Part shown: in pieces, positions 9,230 through 19,243 of the stretch | How positions within the stretch are numbered: the stretch's first letter is position 1 | How the letters are laid out: every line of letters starts with the position of its first letter | From: Myxococcales bacterium | GTDB lineage: Bacteria > Myxococcota > Myxococcia > Myxococcales > Myxococcaceae | Length of the DNA: 61,141 nt | Assembly (NCBI GenBank): GCA_016191815.1 | Contig: JACPVI010000030.1 | Span: 1-61,141, forward strand | Direction: 5' to 3' | Notes under the pieces: generated by a model | What the model was told of the DNA's origin: nothing | Database searches by the model: none | What the model saw: the letters and a program-made list of their open reading frames with translations, nothing else | Made by a program: the position numbers and the translations under genes

Positions 9230-9720
9230 TGCAGGTGAGGAGGATCGAAGGCGATTTCTGCCAAGGCCCGACCGGGGCCGCGGCGATCTTCGGTGTACCT
9301 CGCGGCCCGATCCGATCTTTTGGGCCTTCGGCTCGTGCCGCTGGCCAACCGTCACGCGGCGCAGGTGGAGATCGGCGACCTCGCCTGCTGGAACCGTCGC
9401 CGAGGGCTACCACGTTCGTGGCGGCCAGCCGCTTCACTTTTTCAGCGAGCCGGTGTGCGGGCCCTCCCGGAGGCGCGTCGAGCGTTAAGCAACCTCTGGC
9501 CCGAGGACGCCTCGCAGCCAATCCGGGTGATGAGGCTGCGCTGCTCAATTACCTGGCCCTGTGCGAACGGACCGGCCGGACGGCGGAGGCAAAGGCCGCC
9601 TACTCTCAATTCGTCGATGCCGCCGAAGGGGGCGACCAATCTGCACGCCTGGGGCTCGCTCGATGGCTGCTGGAGCACCATCATGCCGACGAGGCCCTGG
9701 CGCAACTGTCGGGTGGATGA
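9230..9720 (+). pseudogene. Decayed gene with several frameshifts, TPR-like end
   Basis: No intact gene covers 9093-10153. Protein-like text can be followed only by changing frame. It begins with VQVRRIEGDFCQGPTGAAA, then in the next frame LGLRLVPLANRHAAQVEIGD, then in the third YHVRGGQPLHFFSEPVC. It returns to the first frame with LAANPGDEAALLNYLALCER and a helical repeat-like tail ending in a stop at 9720. Codons in that last part have the GC-rich third positions of real genes. The likeliest reading is a single inactivated gene with a TPR-like C-terminus; its original function is not recognisable. Confidence 0.4.
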
Positions 9721-9773
9721 CTGTCAGACCATCGTGATAGGGGCAACGCATTCAGTTTCCAGGAGGGCACTTG

Positions 9774-10140
9774 AGCGGAGCAGAGCAGGTTGCAAACCAG
9801 CCTCGAGGCCAGCGAGGGAGGAAACCACGCCTCCTGCCGGTGAACGAGCGGCTGGAGCTGTTCCATCCTCGGGGGCAATCTGTACGAGGCTTGTTGCGGG
9901 CGCGCGCGGCGTTCGGGACGCCAAGCTGGCGAGCCTCCAGGACAAGCGGATGGTCGCCTTCGACGCCCTGTGGAGGAGCTTGCTCGACGTGAACGCCGCC
10001 GTGAATTACGCGGAGCGCAACGACCCTGGCCTGGCGAAGCTTTTCGGCCCGCTGCGAGAGGCCCTCGCCCGCACCGCCGCCTGTGGCGCCGCCATACCCA
10101 GGCTAGCCTTGGGGTTGGAACGATCATTGAGCGTTGCTAG
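9774..10140 (+). pseudogene. Second gene remnant upstream of toxin-antitoxin pair
   Basis: One frame gives GRKPRLLPVNERLELFHPRG. A different frame continues with DAKLASLQDKRMVAFDALW and VNAAVNYAERNDPGLAKLFG, after which the text runs into the antitoxin leader. Both stretches have plausible amino-acid composition but no start codon and ribosome site that would make an intact gene. I read it as the frameshifted remains of a small gene, possibly older cargo next to the toxin-antitoxin module. Confidence is low because no family is recognised. Confidence 0.3.
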
Positions 10141-10153
10141 CATTCTCGACAGC

Positions 10154-10426
10154 ATGCCCACGATCACGATCCGAAACCTTTCCCCCCGAACGGTCGGCGC
10201 GCTGAAGAAGCGCGCCAAGCGACACGGCCACTCCATGGAGCAGGAGGTCCGCGACCTGCTCGAAGAGCAAGCGGAAGATCGCCTCGCCGTGCTGGATGAG
10301 ATCGATCAGTTGGTCGCCAAGCAGAAACGCTTGGTGAGCGCCCGGCGAATCGCGTCATGGATCCGCCAGGGCCGAGAAGAGCGCAGCGCGAAGGCTCTCG
10401 GCGTCGGCGCACGCCGGGGTCGCTGA
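10154..10426 (+). CDS. FitA/VapB-type antitoxin
   Basis: The start is the ATG of MPTITIRNLSP, giving 90 residues; the in-frame stretch upstream belongs to decayed sequence. The N-terminus is typical of FitA-like ribbon-helix-helix antitoxins: a TITIRNL strand, then ALKKRAKRHGHSMEQEVRDLL, which combines the DNA-binding helix and dimer helix. The charged C-terminal part would neutralise the PIN toxin. Its stop shares one base with the toxin start (TGATG), which indicates translational coupling. Autoregulation is expected from the family but no operator was identified. Confidence 0.8.
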   Translation: MPTITIRNLSPRTVGALKKRAKRHGHSMEQEVRDLLEEQAEDRLAVLDEIDQLVAKQKRLVSARRIASWIRQGREERSAKALGVGARRGR

Positions 10427-10836
10427 TGAGGGTGGTCATCGACACCAACGTCATTGCCTATCGGCTGATTCGAAACCCCGAGTTCTTCGAAGAGGTCCGC
10501 GAATTCTGGAGGTGCGTCACGGAAGCGCTCGCACCCCAGTCCTGGGAAGCCGAGCTCGGAAACGCACTCTGGGTTTCCGCACGCACGGGGATCGTTGCGC
10601 CGGAAGTCGTCACGCAGCTGCTCGACCGCACCGGGCGACTCGCGATCCGCTCCGTGCCGGTCCGGACGCTCTGGGGTGGCGCGACCAAGCGAGCGCTGCG
10701 AGTCGGACTCACATTCTACGACGCCCTCTTCGTCGAGCTCGCAGAACGCCGGGGCCTTCCGTTGGCGACGTTTGATCAGGCCATTCTGCGCGCTTGCCCG
10801 GAGATTGCCGCGCGCCCGCGCGTGCTGATGGGCTGA
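10426..10836 (+). CDS. PIN-domain toxin (VapC-like RNase)
   Basis: The start is the ATG of MRVVIDTNVIAYRL, fixed by the one-base overlap with the antitoxin stop; 136 residues. Asp at VIDTNV is the first PIN acid, the Glu of WEAELGNAL the second, the Asp of TFYDALFVELA the third, and ATFDQAIL supplies the fourth. It is a complete PIN domain, so probably an active ribonuclease restrained by the upstream antitoxin. It is of a different subtype from the toxin near 5 kb: its partner is FitA-like and the gene order is on the opposite strand. Confidence 0.85.
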   Translation: MRVVIDTNVIAYRLIRNPEFFEEVREFWRCVTEALAPQSWEAELGNALWVSARTGIVAPEVVTQLLDRTGRLAIRSVPVRTLWGGATKRALRVGLTFYDALFVELAERRGLPLATFDQAILRACPEIAARPRVLMG

Positions 10837-10878
10837 CGCAGCCCGGTGCCCGTCGGGGCCGTTCATCCTCGGGCCCGG

Positions 10879-11811
10879 CTAGCTGCCCAGACGCGCGCTC
10901 GCCTCGGCCAGGGTGACCAGCTCGAAGTCTTCCTTCAGCCAGTCGATCAGCTCGCCCAGCCGCTCCACCTTCGCCGCGCGGAGAATCGAAAGCTCCCGCT
11001 GCCTCGCCAGAAGCTCCGCCGGGATGCCGTCGTCCGCGTCCAATACGTCGATCCCGTGCAGCTCCAGGTTCAAGAAGCGCTCCCGCCGAAGCCCGACGAC
11101 CATCGCCCGCACCACCGCCCGCGGCGCCATCACCACCAAGGTCCCCAACAGCGGCAGCCTCGCCACCCGGCTCACCGTGATCGGCAGCTCGATGAGCGGC
11201 GCGGATCCTCTCCGGTACGGGTCCTCCAGGTCCGGGCGGTACGGCTCCCTCGGGGCCCAAAGCACCCCCGGCCGATCCAGGATCGCCCCCGAGCGCCTCC
11301 CCAGCGCTCTCATCACTCCCATCACCGACGCCTTCGCCAAGTAGTACGGCGCCGCCGGGAACACCGAGGAGTCGTACCGATACCCCCGCGCCACCACCGC
11401 CCGCATCAGCGCCGCCGACAGCGCGTACCCCGGCGCTCGAAACCCCACCGGCCCCTCCCCCATCGCCGAGCCGATCGCCTCCTCCGCCCGAGCCAGGTCC
11501 GCGGCAATCGCCTGCTCGCTCCCGCGCGACAAGGCGTAATCGTGCGCGTAGCTGTGGCTCGCAACTTCCGCCCCCGCCGCTCTCGCCTCCACGAGCGCCG
11601 GCCGCGCCTCGACGTCCTCCAAGTCCTCCCCCACCGCGAAGTAGGTCGGCCTCACCCCGCGCCGCGAGAACAGCTCGGTCAGCCGCTCCACCGCCCTGCG
11701 GTACACCACGAGCCGCCCCTCGCGCCCCGCGAGCCCCTCCGGCAGGCCGTGGATCCGGCAGTAGCAGCCCAACGAGTCCAGGTCGACCGTGACCGAGGCC
11801 AGCCCGCCCAC
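10879..11811 (-). CDS. Polysaccharide deacetylase (NodB-like)
   Basis: The 310-residue protein begins MGGLASVTVDLDSLG, where the TVDLD block corresponds to the first NodB motif that supplies the catalytic base and a metal ligand. HSYAHDY around residue 97 gives the H-x-x-x-H metal site. GFRAPGYALS near residue 132 is the RxP motif. Such enzymes remove acetyl groups from N-acetyl sugars in surface glycans or lipid-linked sugars. It starts immediately after the stop of the glycosyltransferase gene, so the two form a tight operon and may act in sequence on one glycan or glycolipid. No signal peptide is visible, which favours a cytoplasmic substrate. Confidence 0.8.
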   Translation of the reverse strand: MGGLASVTVDLDSLGCYCRIHGLPEGLAGREGRLVVYRRAVERLTELFSRRGVRPTYFAVGEDLEDVEARPALVEARAAGAEVASHSYAHDYALSRGSEQAIAADLARAEEAIGSAMGEGPVGFRAPGYALSAALMRAVVARGYRYDSSVFPAAPYYLAKASVMGVMRALGRRSGAILDRPGVLWAPREPYRPDLEDPYRRGSAPLIELPITVSRVARLPLLGTLVVMAPRAVVRAMVVGLRRERFLNLELHGIDVLDADDGIPAELLARQRELSILRAAKVERLGELIDWLKEDFELVTLAEASARLGS

Positions 11812-11812
11812 C

Positions 11813-12526
<714 letters not shown>

Positions 12527-12725
12527 GGTTGCGCTCGGCGCGGGCCGACCTACCACGGCCCGGACCACGCGTCGACAAGCCGGCCGCCACTCGCGCTTCC
12601 AACCCCGCCGAACCGCGGCGATTCTGCCTGCGCGCGTTCCTTCATCTCCGTGGTCGCGTCTGTTAACCTCCGCCTCGCTCTCGCGCCTCAATCCGGCACC
12701 CGAAACCGAAGGCCCCGGGACTCAA

Positions 12726-15700
12726 ATGAAAGTCACCTGCCCGTCCTGCCGGACGAACTACAACATCGACGACAAGCGCATCCCCGCGGGCGGCGCGAAG
12801 CTCAAGTGCGCCAAGTGCCAGACGACCTTCCCCATCAAGCCGGCCTCCGCCGAGTCGGTGCCCCTGCCGGGGATCTCGGCGCCCGAACCAGTCCGGCCAA
12901 GCTGGGACCACGAATCTACCCGGGTGATGACCAGCTTCCCCACCTCGGTTGGCGGCGATGGCCTCACCACCCCGGGGACGGTGCCCCTGCCGGGAGGTGG
13001 CTCCCCCGCCATTCCGCTGCCCGGCATCACCCCCCAAAAGCCACGGCAACCCAAGCCTGCTGACGAGCCGACCCGCTTGATGGACGGCCCACCTCAGGAC
13101 CCGAGCGAGACGATGACCATGCCCGGCATCCCGCGGGCGCCGGCCGCCATCCCGCTTCCGGGCTCGAGCCCAAGGGCTCCACAGCGCACCAAGGCCCCCG
13201 ACGAGCCGACTCGGCTGATGGACAGTCCGCCTCCAAGCAGCGACACGATGACCATTCCCGGCGTGCCAAGGGCACCGGCCACCGCGATTCCGTTGCCCGG
13301 AATCTCTCCGCAAGCGCCGCGGCGCATCAAGGCCCCCGAGGAGCCGACCCGCTTGATGGATGGCCTCCCCGAAGGCAGCGAGGCGTTGACCATGCCGGGG
13401 ACCCAACCGCCGCCGGTCCCCCTTCCCGGCATTCCCCGCGCGCCTTCCACTGCGGTTCCGCTCCCGGGGAGCACCTCTCAGGCGCAAAAGCAAGCTCGGC
13501 CGGCCGGCGAGCCCACCCGGCTGATGGACGTCCACCCTGCTCCGAGCGGCGAGTCGATGACCATGCCCCGCGCGCCTCTTTCGCCCGCGACCGCCATCCC
13601 GCTCCCGGGGATCACCCCGCAGGAGCCGCAAGCCCCGCGCTGGGACCAGGAGTCCACCCGGGTGCTTGCCGATGCTCCGCCGGAAGGAGTGGACCTGAGC
13701 GTGAGCGACCCGGTGCCGCTCCCGGGCTCGGCGCCCGCCTCTCCCACTCTCAGAATGCGGCCGCCTCCTCCTGTGGCCCCCGTTCCGGACAACCCATTCG
13801 ACGACATCGACGTCGGGCAAGAGACGGAGCTCGGCCTCGGCGCTCCTTCGACCGAGTTGACGGACGTCCCGCTCCCGGGCGCCGCCGCCGGCGCTGACCC
13901 GTTCGCGCGCTACTCCGCCACCGCCCCGATGGCCATCGATGACTCGGACGAGGCGGAGACGCGGGTGCGGACCCTGCCGCTCCCCTCGGAGGCCTTCCAG
14001 CCCGGGACCCCGTCGCTCCCGGCGCCGGAGGAGGACCTGGGGTTCGCCGACGCCGATCTGATCGACTCCCGCGGGCCGCCCGACGCGGCGAGCCCCTCCG
14101 AGGAGGCAGACTTCTCCGCGCTCGGAGCGGCCGGTTCACCGTCGCTCACCGCCTCCGGCCTGGGCGCCCCGCCAGCGCCGACCCACCCAGCGCGCGGCTT
14201 CCACATGGAGGACATGCTCGCCCCGGTCAGGGAGCCTCCCGCCGACTTCAGCTTCGACGATTTGCCCTCCCCCGCCCTAGCGCCCCCGCCGCCGCAGGCG
14301 CAGATGCCTGATCCGTTCGAGGCCGGCGACTTGCCCTCGCCGGCCGGCGCGCGCCCGCGCTCGAGGGCGCCTCCCCCTCCGGGCGAAGAGGATTTCTCCC
14401 TCGACGACCTCCCCGCGCCGGCGGCGGCCTCCCAGGACTCCTTCGAGGTGAGCTTCGACAACCTGCCGAGCCCAGCGCCAGAAGGAAACCTGCCCTCGCC
14501 CGCGGCCGCGCCACAGCTCGACGACTTCGGCCTGGATTTCAGCGAGCCTGCGTCCCCCCCGGGCGCCCCGCCCCCACCCGAGCCGCGGCCGGCGGTGGAT
14601 CCATCCGCCAGCTTCGGCGACGTGGACTTCGGCGCTCCGGAGGCGCCCCCCAGGCCGGTGGATGCGCTGGAGTTCGATCCCTCCGCCCCGAATGCGCCGC
14701 CTCCCCAGGACGACCTGGAGGCCGACCTCTCCGCCCCCATCCCGCCTCCGAGCCCAACCCAGACCGCCGACGGCCTGGAGATGCTGAATTTCATCGACGA
14801 GGCGGCGAAGGACGCGAAGGTCCCCGAGCGGCCGAAGGTCTCCCGCTACCACATCCGCCGACGCTCCGGGAAGGTGTTCGGCCCCTTCGACGAAGGGGTG
14901 GTGGTGAAGATGATCGAGGACGGGCAACTGCTCGGCAACGAGGACATCTCCACCGACGCCGAGGAGTGGTCTCCCATCGGCACCGTCTCGTCCTTCGCGA
15001 AGGCGATCGAGAAGATGGTGGAGTCGCCACCGCAGGCCCCTCCGCCAAGCCCCACCGTCGAGGCTCCAGCCGAGGCCCCCACCAAGTCGATGGACCGGCT
15101 CAAGCAGCTCTACGAGGGCCGGATGGCGGCGGTGGCGGTGGTGGACGGCTCGAAGACCGGCTTCCAGCTCAAGAAGCGCCTCCCCTTGTTGATCGCCGGC
15201 GCGGTGCTCCTCTTGCTGGCGGCGGTCGGCGGGGCGCTGGGCGCCACGCCCTACGGCGCTTTCGGGGTGAAGGTGCTCTTCCCCGCCAAGGTGGCCAAGG
15301 GCAGCCCGGAGATGGCCCATCTGGAGCGGGCGCAAAAAGCGCTGCTCTCCGACACCTTCAAAGGCTACGTGGAGGCGCGGGACGCCGCCGCCGCGGTGCT
15401 CAAGGCCAGGGAGTATCCGCAAGCCCGGGCGGTGTGGTGCCAGGCGGTGTTCTACCTCCAGCGGCGCTACGCCGCGGCCAGCCCTCGGGACGTCCAGCTC
15501 GCCAAGGACAAGCTCGCCGACATCCAGTTGCTCGGCAAGAAGCACCCCGACGTGGTGAAGGCGGTGGCCGGGGGCGAGCTGGCGGCGAACCAGCCGGCCG
15601 CCGCGCTGGCGCTGCTCGACGACGCGCTGGCGCGCACCGAGAACCAGGCGGACCTCGAGCTGTCCTTCCTCCGCGCCGAGGCGTATGCCACCAAGGGCCA

Positions 15701-17564
15701 GGCCAAGCTCGCCGCCGACGCGCTGCGGAGGGCGCTGGAGAAGCGGAAGGACTCCGCCAAGGCGCTGCACGCGCTCGGCAACCTACACCAGGCCAACAAG
15801 GACGCCGACCAGGCCGCCAAGTACTACGAGGAGGCGCTCAAGGCGGACCCCAACCACGCGGTCTCGGCGGTGGAGCTGGCGGCGATCGAGCTGCTCATCC
15901 GCAAGGACGTCGCCAAGGGCCTCGCCGCACTCGAGCAGGCGCTGACCAAGGAGCACCGCGAGCTGTTGGGTCCCGCCGAGCTGGCCCGAGGGCTGGGCCT
16001 CAAGGCCATGGCGATGCAGCTGCAGTTCAAGCTGGACGAGGCGGTGGCGCTGTACGAGGAGGCGCTGGGGCAGGACCCCGGCTCCACCTTCGCCAAGGCG
16101 GGACTGGCGAAGGTGCATCTGTCGCGCAAGGAGTTCAAGAAGGCGGTGGCCCTGCTCAAGGAGGCCACCGAGAAGGAGCCGGGCAACCTGGAATACACCG
16201 ACGGCTACCTCTCGGCGCTGATCGGCGCGGGGATGATGGACGACGCGCTCAAGCAGGTGCAGTCGGCCTCCGGCCGCTTCCCGGGCGACGCCCGCATCGC
16301 CTACCTCGGAGCGAGGGTGGATGACGCTTTGGACCACGCGAAGGAGGCGGAGAGCAACTACATCCGCGCGGCCAACGCCGATCCGGAGCTGTACGAGGCC
16401 AACCTCTTCCTGGCGAGGTTGTACCTGCGGTTCAAGCGCTACGCCGATGCGAGGGCGCAGCTGGAGCAAGCGGCGAAGAAGGCTCCGGACATCGCCTCGG
16501 TGCGGGTGGGCGTGGCGGAGCTGGCGCTCGCCGAGGGAGAGCTGGAGAAGGCGGAGGCGGAGTTCCGCCGCGCGGTGGAGCTGGACCCCAGCCTGGCCGA
16601 GGCCCAGCTCGGGCTCTCCAAGGCGGCGCTGGCCCGGGGCGAACCGGAGAAGGCCCGCGAGTGGGTGGAGCGGGCGCTCGAGCTGGACGGGTCGGTGAAG
16701 GACGGCCGGCTCGAGAAGGGGCTGGTGCTCTGGAAGCTCGGCCAGCTCGACCAGGCCACCGTCGAGCTGGAGGCCGCCAAGGCGCAGGATCCGCGCTCCG
16801 CCAAGGTGCTGATCACGCTCGGGGCGGTGAAGGTCGAGAACGGCGACCTTCCGGGAGCGGAGGCCAGCCTGCTCGCCGCGCTCAGCCGGGAGCCCTCGAA
16901 CGCGGAGGCCCACTACTACCTCGCCCGGGTGAAGGCGAAGCGGGCCGAGTACACCCAGGCGGTGGAGTACATGAAGACCGCGCTGGAGCACGCGCAGGAC
17001 AACGCCGAGTACCACTACCAGCTCGGGCTCATCTATCGGGACGCGCGGAAGATCGGCGAGGCGGTGGAGTCGTGGCGCACCGCGGTGGAGCTGGTGCCGC
17101 ATTACGCCGACGCGCTGGAGGCGTTGGGCCGGGCGGACCTCGACCGGGGCAACTTCGAGGGCGCCATCGACTACTTCCAGCGGGCGCTCGCCGCGCAGCC
17201 CTCGCGTACCCACACCGAGGCCTTGATGGGCGAGTGCCACTTCATGGCCAACCGGTGGAACGACGCCATCTCCCGCTACCTCAAGGCGCTGCAGGCCGAC
17301 CCCTCGCTCACCTGGGTCTACTTCAAGGTGGCGAGGGCCTACACCGAGAAGGGCCAGCACAGCCAGGCGGTGGCCTGGTACCGCAAGGCCACCACCATCG
17401 AGCCGGACAACCCCACCCCCTGGGTACACCTCGGCTACGCCTACAAGGAGCGCGGCCTCAAGCGCGAGGCGATCGGCGCCTTCAAGACCTACCTCGCCAA
17501 GAAGCCGGAGACGGAAGACAAGAAGGAAATCGAGGACGAGATTTACGACCTCGAGCACTACTAG
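12726..17564 (+). CDS. Zinc-ribbon/GYF/TM/TPR gliding-type protein (GltI/GltJ-like)
   Basis: The ATG of MKVTCPSCRTNYN is chosen because the zinc ribbon must be N-terminal; 1612 residues. Cys5, Cys8, Cys28 and Cys31 form the ribbon. A Pro-rich linker of roughly 650 residues contains about six variants of EPTRLMD alternating with IPLPG. A GYF-like domain follows at about 705-760 (YHIRRRSGKVFGPFD), one membrane helix at about 819-842, then some twenty TPR-like helical pairs to the end, which would face the periplasm. The ribbon-linker-GYF-TM layout is that of the M. xanthus adventurous gliding proteins GltJ and GltI, where the cytoplasmic ribbon contacts MglA. The TPR tail favours a GltI (AgmK)-like protein. 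serS starts 9 bases downstream. Confidence 0.7.
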   Translation: MKVTCPSCRTNYNIDDKRIPAGGAKLKCAKCQTTFPIKPASAESVPLPGISAPEPVRPSWDHESTRVMTSFPTSVGGDGLTTPGTVPLPGGGSPAIPLPGITPQKPRQPKPADEPTRLMDGPPQDPSETMTMPGIPRAPAAIPLPGSSPRAPQRTKAPDEPTRLMDSPPPSSDTMTIPGVPRAPATAIPLPGISPQAPRRIKAPEEPTRLMDGLPEGSEALTMPGTQPPPVPLPGIPRAPSTAVPLPGSTSQAQKQARPAGEPTRLMDVHPAPSGESMTMPRAPLSPATAIPLPGITPQEPQAPRWDQESTRVLADAPPEGVDLSVSDPVPLPGSAPASPTLRMRPPPPVAPVPDNPFDDIDVGQETELGLGAPSTELTDVPLPGAAAGADPFARYSATAPMAIDDSDEAETRVRTLPLPSEAFQPGTPSLPAPEEDLGFADADLIDSRGPPDAASPSEEADFSALGAAGSPSLTASGLGAPPAPTHPARGFHMEDMLAPVREPPADFSFDDLPSPALAPPPPQAQMPDPFEAGDLPSPAGARPRSRAPPPPGEEDFSLDDLPAPAAASQDSFEVSFDNLPSPAPEGNLPSPAAAPQLDDFGLDFSEPASPPGAPPPPEPRPAVDPSASFGDVDFGAPEAPPRPVDALEFDPSAPNAPPPQDDLEADLSAPIPPPSPTQTADGLEMLNFIDEAAKDAKVPERPKVSRYHIRRRSGKVFGPFDEGVVVKMIEDGQLLGNEDISTDAEEWSPIGTVSSFAKAIEKMVESPPQAPPPSPTVEAPAEAPTKSMDRLKQLYEGRMAAVAVVDGSKTGFQLKKRLPLLIAGAVLLLLAAVGGALGATPYGAFGVKVLFPAKVAKGSPEMAHLERAQKALLSDTFKGYVEARDAAAAVLKAREYPQARAVWCQAVFYLQRRYAAASPRDVQLAKDKLADIQLLGKKHPDVVKAVAGGELAANQPAAALALLDDALARTENQADLELSFLRAEAYATKGQAKLAADALRRALEKRKDSAKALHALGNLHQANKDADQAAKYYEEALKADPNHAVSAVELAAIELLIRKDVAKGLAALEQALTKEHRELLGPAELARGLGLKAMAMQLQFKLDEAVALYEEALGQDPGSTFAKAGLAKVHLSRKEFKKAVALLKEATEKEPGNLEYTDGYLSALIGAGMMDDALKQVQSASGRFPGDARIAYLGARVDDALDHAKEAESNYIRAANADPELYEANLFLARLYLRFKRYADARAQLEQAAKKAPDIASVRVGVAELALAEGELEKAEAEFRRAVELDPSLAEAQLGLSKAALARGEPEKAREWVERALELDGSVKDGRLEKGLVLWKLGQLDQATVELEAAKAQDPRSAKVLITLGAVKVENGDLPGAEASLLAALSREPSNAEAHYYLARVKAKRAEYTQAVEYMKTALEHAQDNAEYHYQLGLIYRDARKIGEAVESWRTAVELVPHYADALEALGRADLDRGNFEGAIDYFQRALAAQPSRTHTEALMGECHFMANRWNDAISRYLKALQADPSLTWVYFKVARAYTEKGQHSQAVAWYRKATTIEPDNPTPWVHLGYAYKERGLKREAIGAFKTYLAKKPETEDKKEIEDEIYDLEHY

Positions 17565-17573
17565 TCTTCCCCC

Positions 17574-18851
17574 ATGCTCGACCTGAGGGAAGTCACCAAG
17601 AATTTCGACTCGGTGGTGCAAAGGCTCCTCTCGCGGGGCGGCGGGCTGGAGCTCGGCCCCTTCCTTGCGCTGGCCAAGGAGCGGAAGGAGCTGCACGTCT
17701 CGGTGGAGTCGCTCTCCCACCGGCGCAACACCGCCAACGAGGAGATCAAGCGCAAGGCCAAGAGCGACCCTTCGGCCATCGACGGGCTGCGCGGCGAGAT
17801 GCGTGCGCTCTCGCAGGAGATCAAGGAGAAGGAGACCCGGCTCAAGGCGGTGGAGGAGGAGCTGGAGCGGATCCTGCTCGTGGTGCCGAACGTGCCGGAC
17901 CCCTCCGTGCCGGTGGGCGCCTCGGCGGAGGAGAACCGGGTCGAGCGGGTGTGGGGCGAGAAGCCAGCCTTGCCGTTTGTGGCCCGGCAGCACTTCGAGG
18001 TTGGTGAGCGGCTGGGGATGCTGGACTTCGAGCGGGCGGCCAAGGTGTCGGGCTCGCGCTTCGCCTTCTACAAGGGCCCGCTGGCGCAGCTGGAGCGGGC
18101 GCTGGTGGCGTTCATGGTCGACCAGCACGTGGCCAAGGGCTACCAGGAGCTGTTGCCGCCCTACCTGGTCAACCGGCAGTCGATGATGGGCACCGGCCAG
18201 CTGCCGAAGTTCGAGGCCGACGCCTTCAAGACTGCGGGCCCGGACGAGTACTTCCTCATCCCCACCGCGGAGGTGCCGGTCACCAACTACCACGCCGACG
18301 AGATCATCGAGGCCAAGCTGCCGCTCAAGTACTGCGCCTTCTCGCCGTGCTTCCGGGCGGAGGCAGGGGCGGCGGGGAAGGACACCCGGGGGCTCATCCG
18401 GATGCACCAGTTCCACAAGGTGGAGCTGGTGAAGTTTGCGGCGCCGGAGACGAGCATGGGGGAGCTGGAGAGCCTGACGCGCGACGCGGCGGCAATCCTG
18501 GAGGCTTTGGGGCTGCACTTCCGGGTGGTGTCCCTGTGCACGGGCGATCTGGGCTTCGGTGCGTGCAAGACGTACGACCTCGAGGTATGGCTGCCCGGCC
18601 AGCAGGCGTTCAGGGAGATAAGCTCCTGCTCGAACTTCGGCGACTTCCAGGCGCGCCGGGCGAAGATCAGATTCCGCCGGGAGAAGGGGGAAAAGCCGCA
18701 GTTGGTACACACGCTCAACGGCTCGGCCCTGGCGGTGGGGCGGACGGTGGTGGCGATCTTGGAGTCCTACCAGCGGGAGGACGGCACGGTGGGCATTCCC
18801 AAGGCCCTCTTGCCGTACATGGGAGGAATGACCGAGCTTCGCCCGCTGTAG
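17574..18851 (+). CDS. serS: Seryl-tRNA synthetase
   Basis: The cytoplasmic enzyme charges tRNA-Ser with serine. The 425 residues match the usual bacterial length. The N-terminal 100 residues form the long antiparallel coiled coil that holds the extra arm of tRNA-Ser. The class II core shows the motif 2 region [20 protein letters not shown] and the C-terminal motif 3 region ending [15 protein letters not shown]. The gene lies 9 bases after the TPR gene and about 80 bases upstream of the first of four tRNA-Ser genes that are its substrates. Confidence 0.97.
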   Translation: MLDLREVTKNFDSVVQRLLSRGGGLELGPFLALAKERKELHVSVESLSHRRNTANEEIKRKAKSDPSAIDGLRGEMRALSQEIKEKETRLKAVEEELERILLVVPNVPDPSVPVGASAEENRVERVWGEKPALPFVARQHFEVGERLGMLDFERAAKVSGSRFAFYKGPLAQLERALVAFMVDQHVAKGYQELLPPYLVNRQSMMGTGQLPKFEADAFKTAGPDEYFLIPTAEVPVTNYHADEIIEAKLPLKYCAFSPCFRAEAGAAGKDTRGLIRMHQFHKVELVKFAAPETSMGELESLTRDAAAILEALGLHFRVVSLCTGDLGFGACKTYDLEVWLPGQQAFREISSCSNFGDFQARRAKIRFRREKGEKPQLVHTLNGSALAVGRTVVAILESYQREDGTVGIPKALLPYMGGMTELRPL

Positions 18852-18934
18852 CCGGAAGTCGCTGGCAAAAATTCGCCGAATCGTGCTAGCTGGGGCGAGG
18901 AGTGGCCGGGGTCGCTGGTGGCGCGTCGGTCGAT

Positions 18935-19021
18935 GGAGGAGTGGCCGAGCGGCTTAAGGCAGCGGTCTTGAAAACCGCCGAGGGTGAGAGCCCTCCGTAG
19001 GTTCGAATCCTACCTCCTCCG
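18935..19021 (+). tRNA. tRNA-Ser(UGA)
   Basis: The acceptor arm GGAGGAG pairs with CTCCTCC, the anticodon loop is CTTGAAA with anticodon TGA, a long variable arm is present, and the T loop is GTTCGAATC. The 3' CCA is not fully encoded. It is the first of four serine tRNAs in this cluster. Confidence 0.95.
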
Positions 19022-19046
19022 CAGTTCTTTGACAGGTTTCAACGAT

Positions 19047-19137
19047 GGAGAGATGGCCGAGCGGCTGAAGGCGCAGGTTTGCTAAACCTGTATACCTCTA
19101 AAGGGTATCGGGGGTTCGAATCCCCCTCTCTCCGCCA
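19047..19137 (+). tRNA. tRNA-Ser(GCU)
   Basis: The acceptor GGAGAGA pairs with TCTCTCC, the anticodon is GCT in TTGCTAA, a long variable arm with TATACC/GGGTAT stem is present, the T loop is GTTCGAATC, and a 3' CCA is encoded. It reads AGC/AGU serine codons. Confidence 0.95.
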
Positions 19138-19159
19138 CGCTTTGCAACCTTGGGGGAAA

Positions 19160-19233
19160 GCGCCCTTAGCTCAGCTGGATAGAGCGTCGGACTACGAATC
19201 CGAAGGCCAGAGGTTCAAATCCTCTAGGGCGCG
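19160..19233 (+). tRNA. tRNA-Arg(ACG)
   Basis: The acceptor GCGCCCT pairs with AGGGCGC, the anticodon loop is ACTACGAA with anticodon ACG, and the T loop is GTTCAAATC. In bacteria A34 of this tRNA is deaminated to inosine by TadA; tadA begins 10 bases downstream. Confidence 0.95.
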
Positions 19234-19243
19234 CTGATTCCCC

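Noticed and set aside
15783-18710. Minus-strand open frame of 975 codons across the TPR gene and serS
   Set aside because: It spans two certain genes antisense and reads as Leu/Arg/Val-rich noise.
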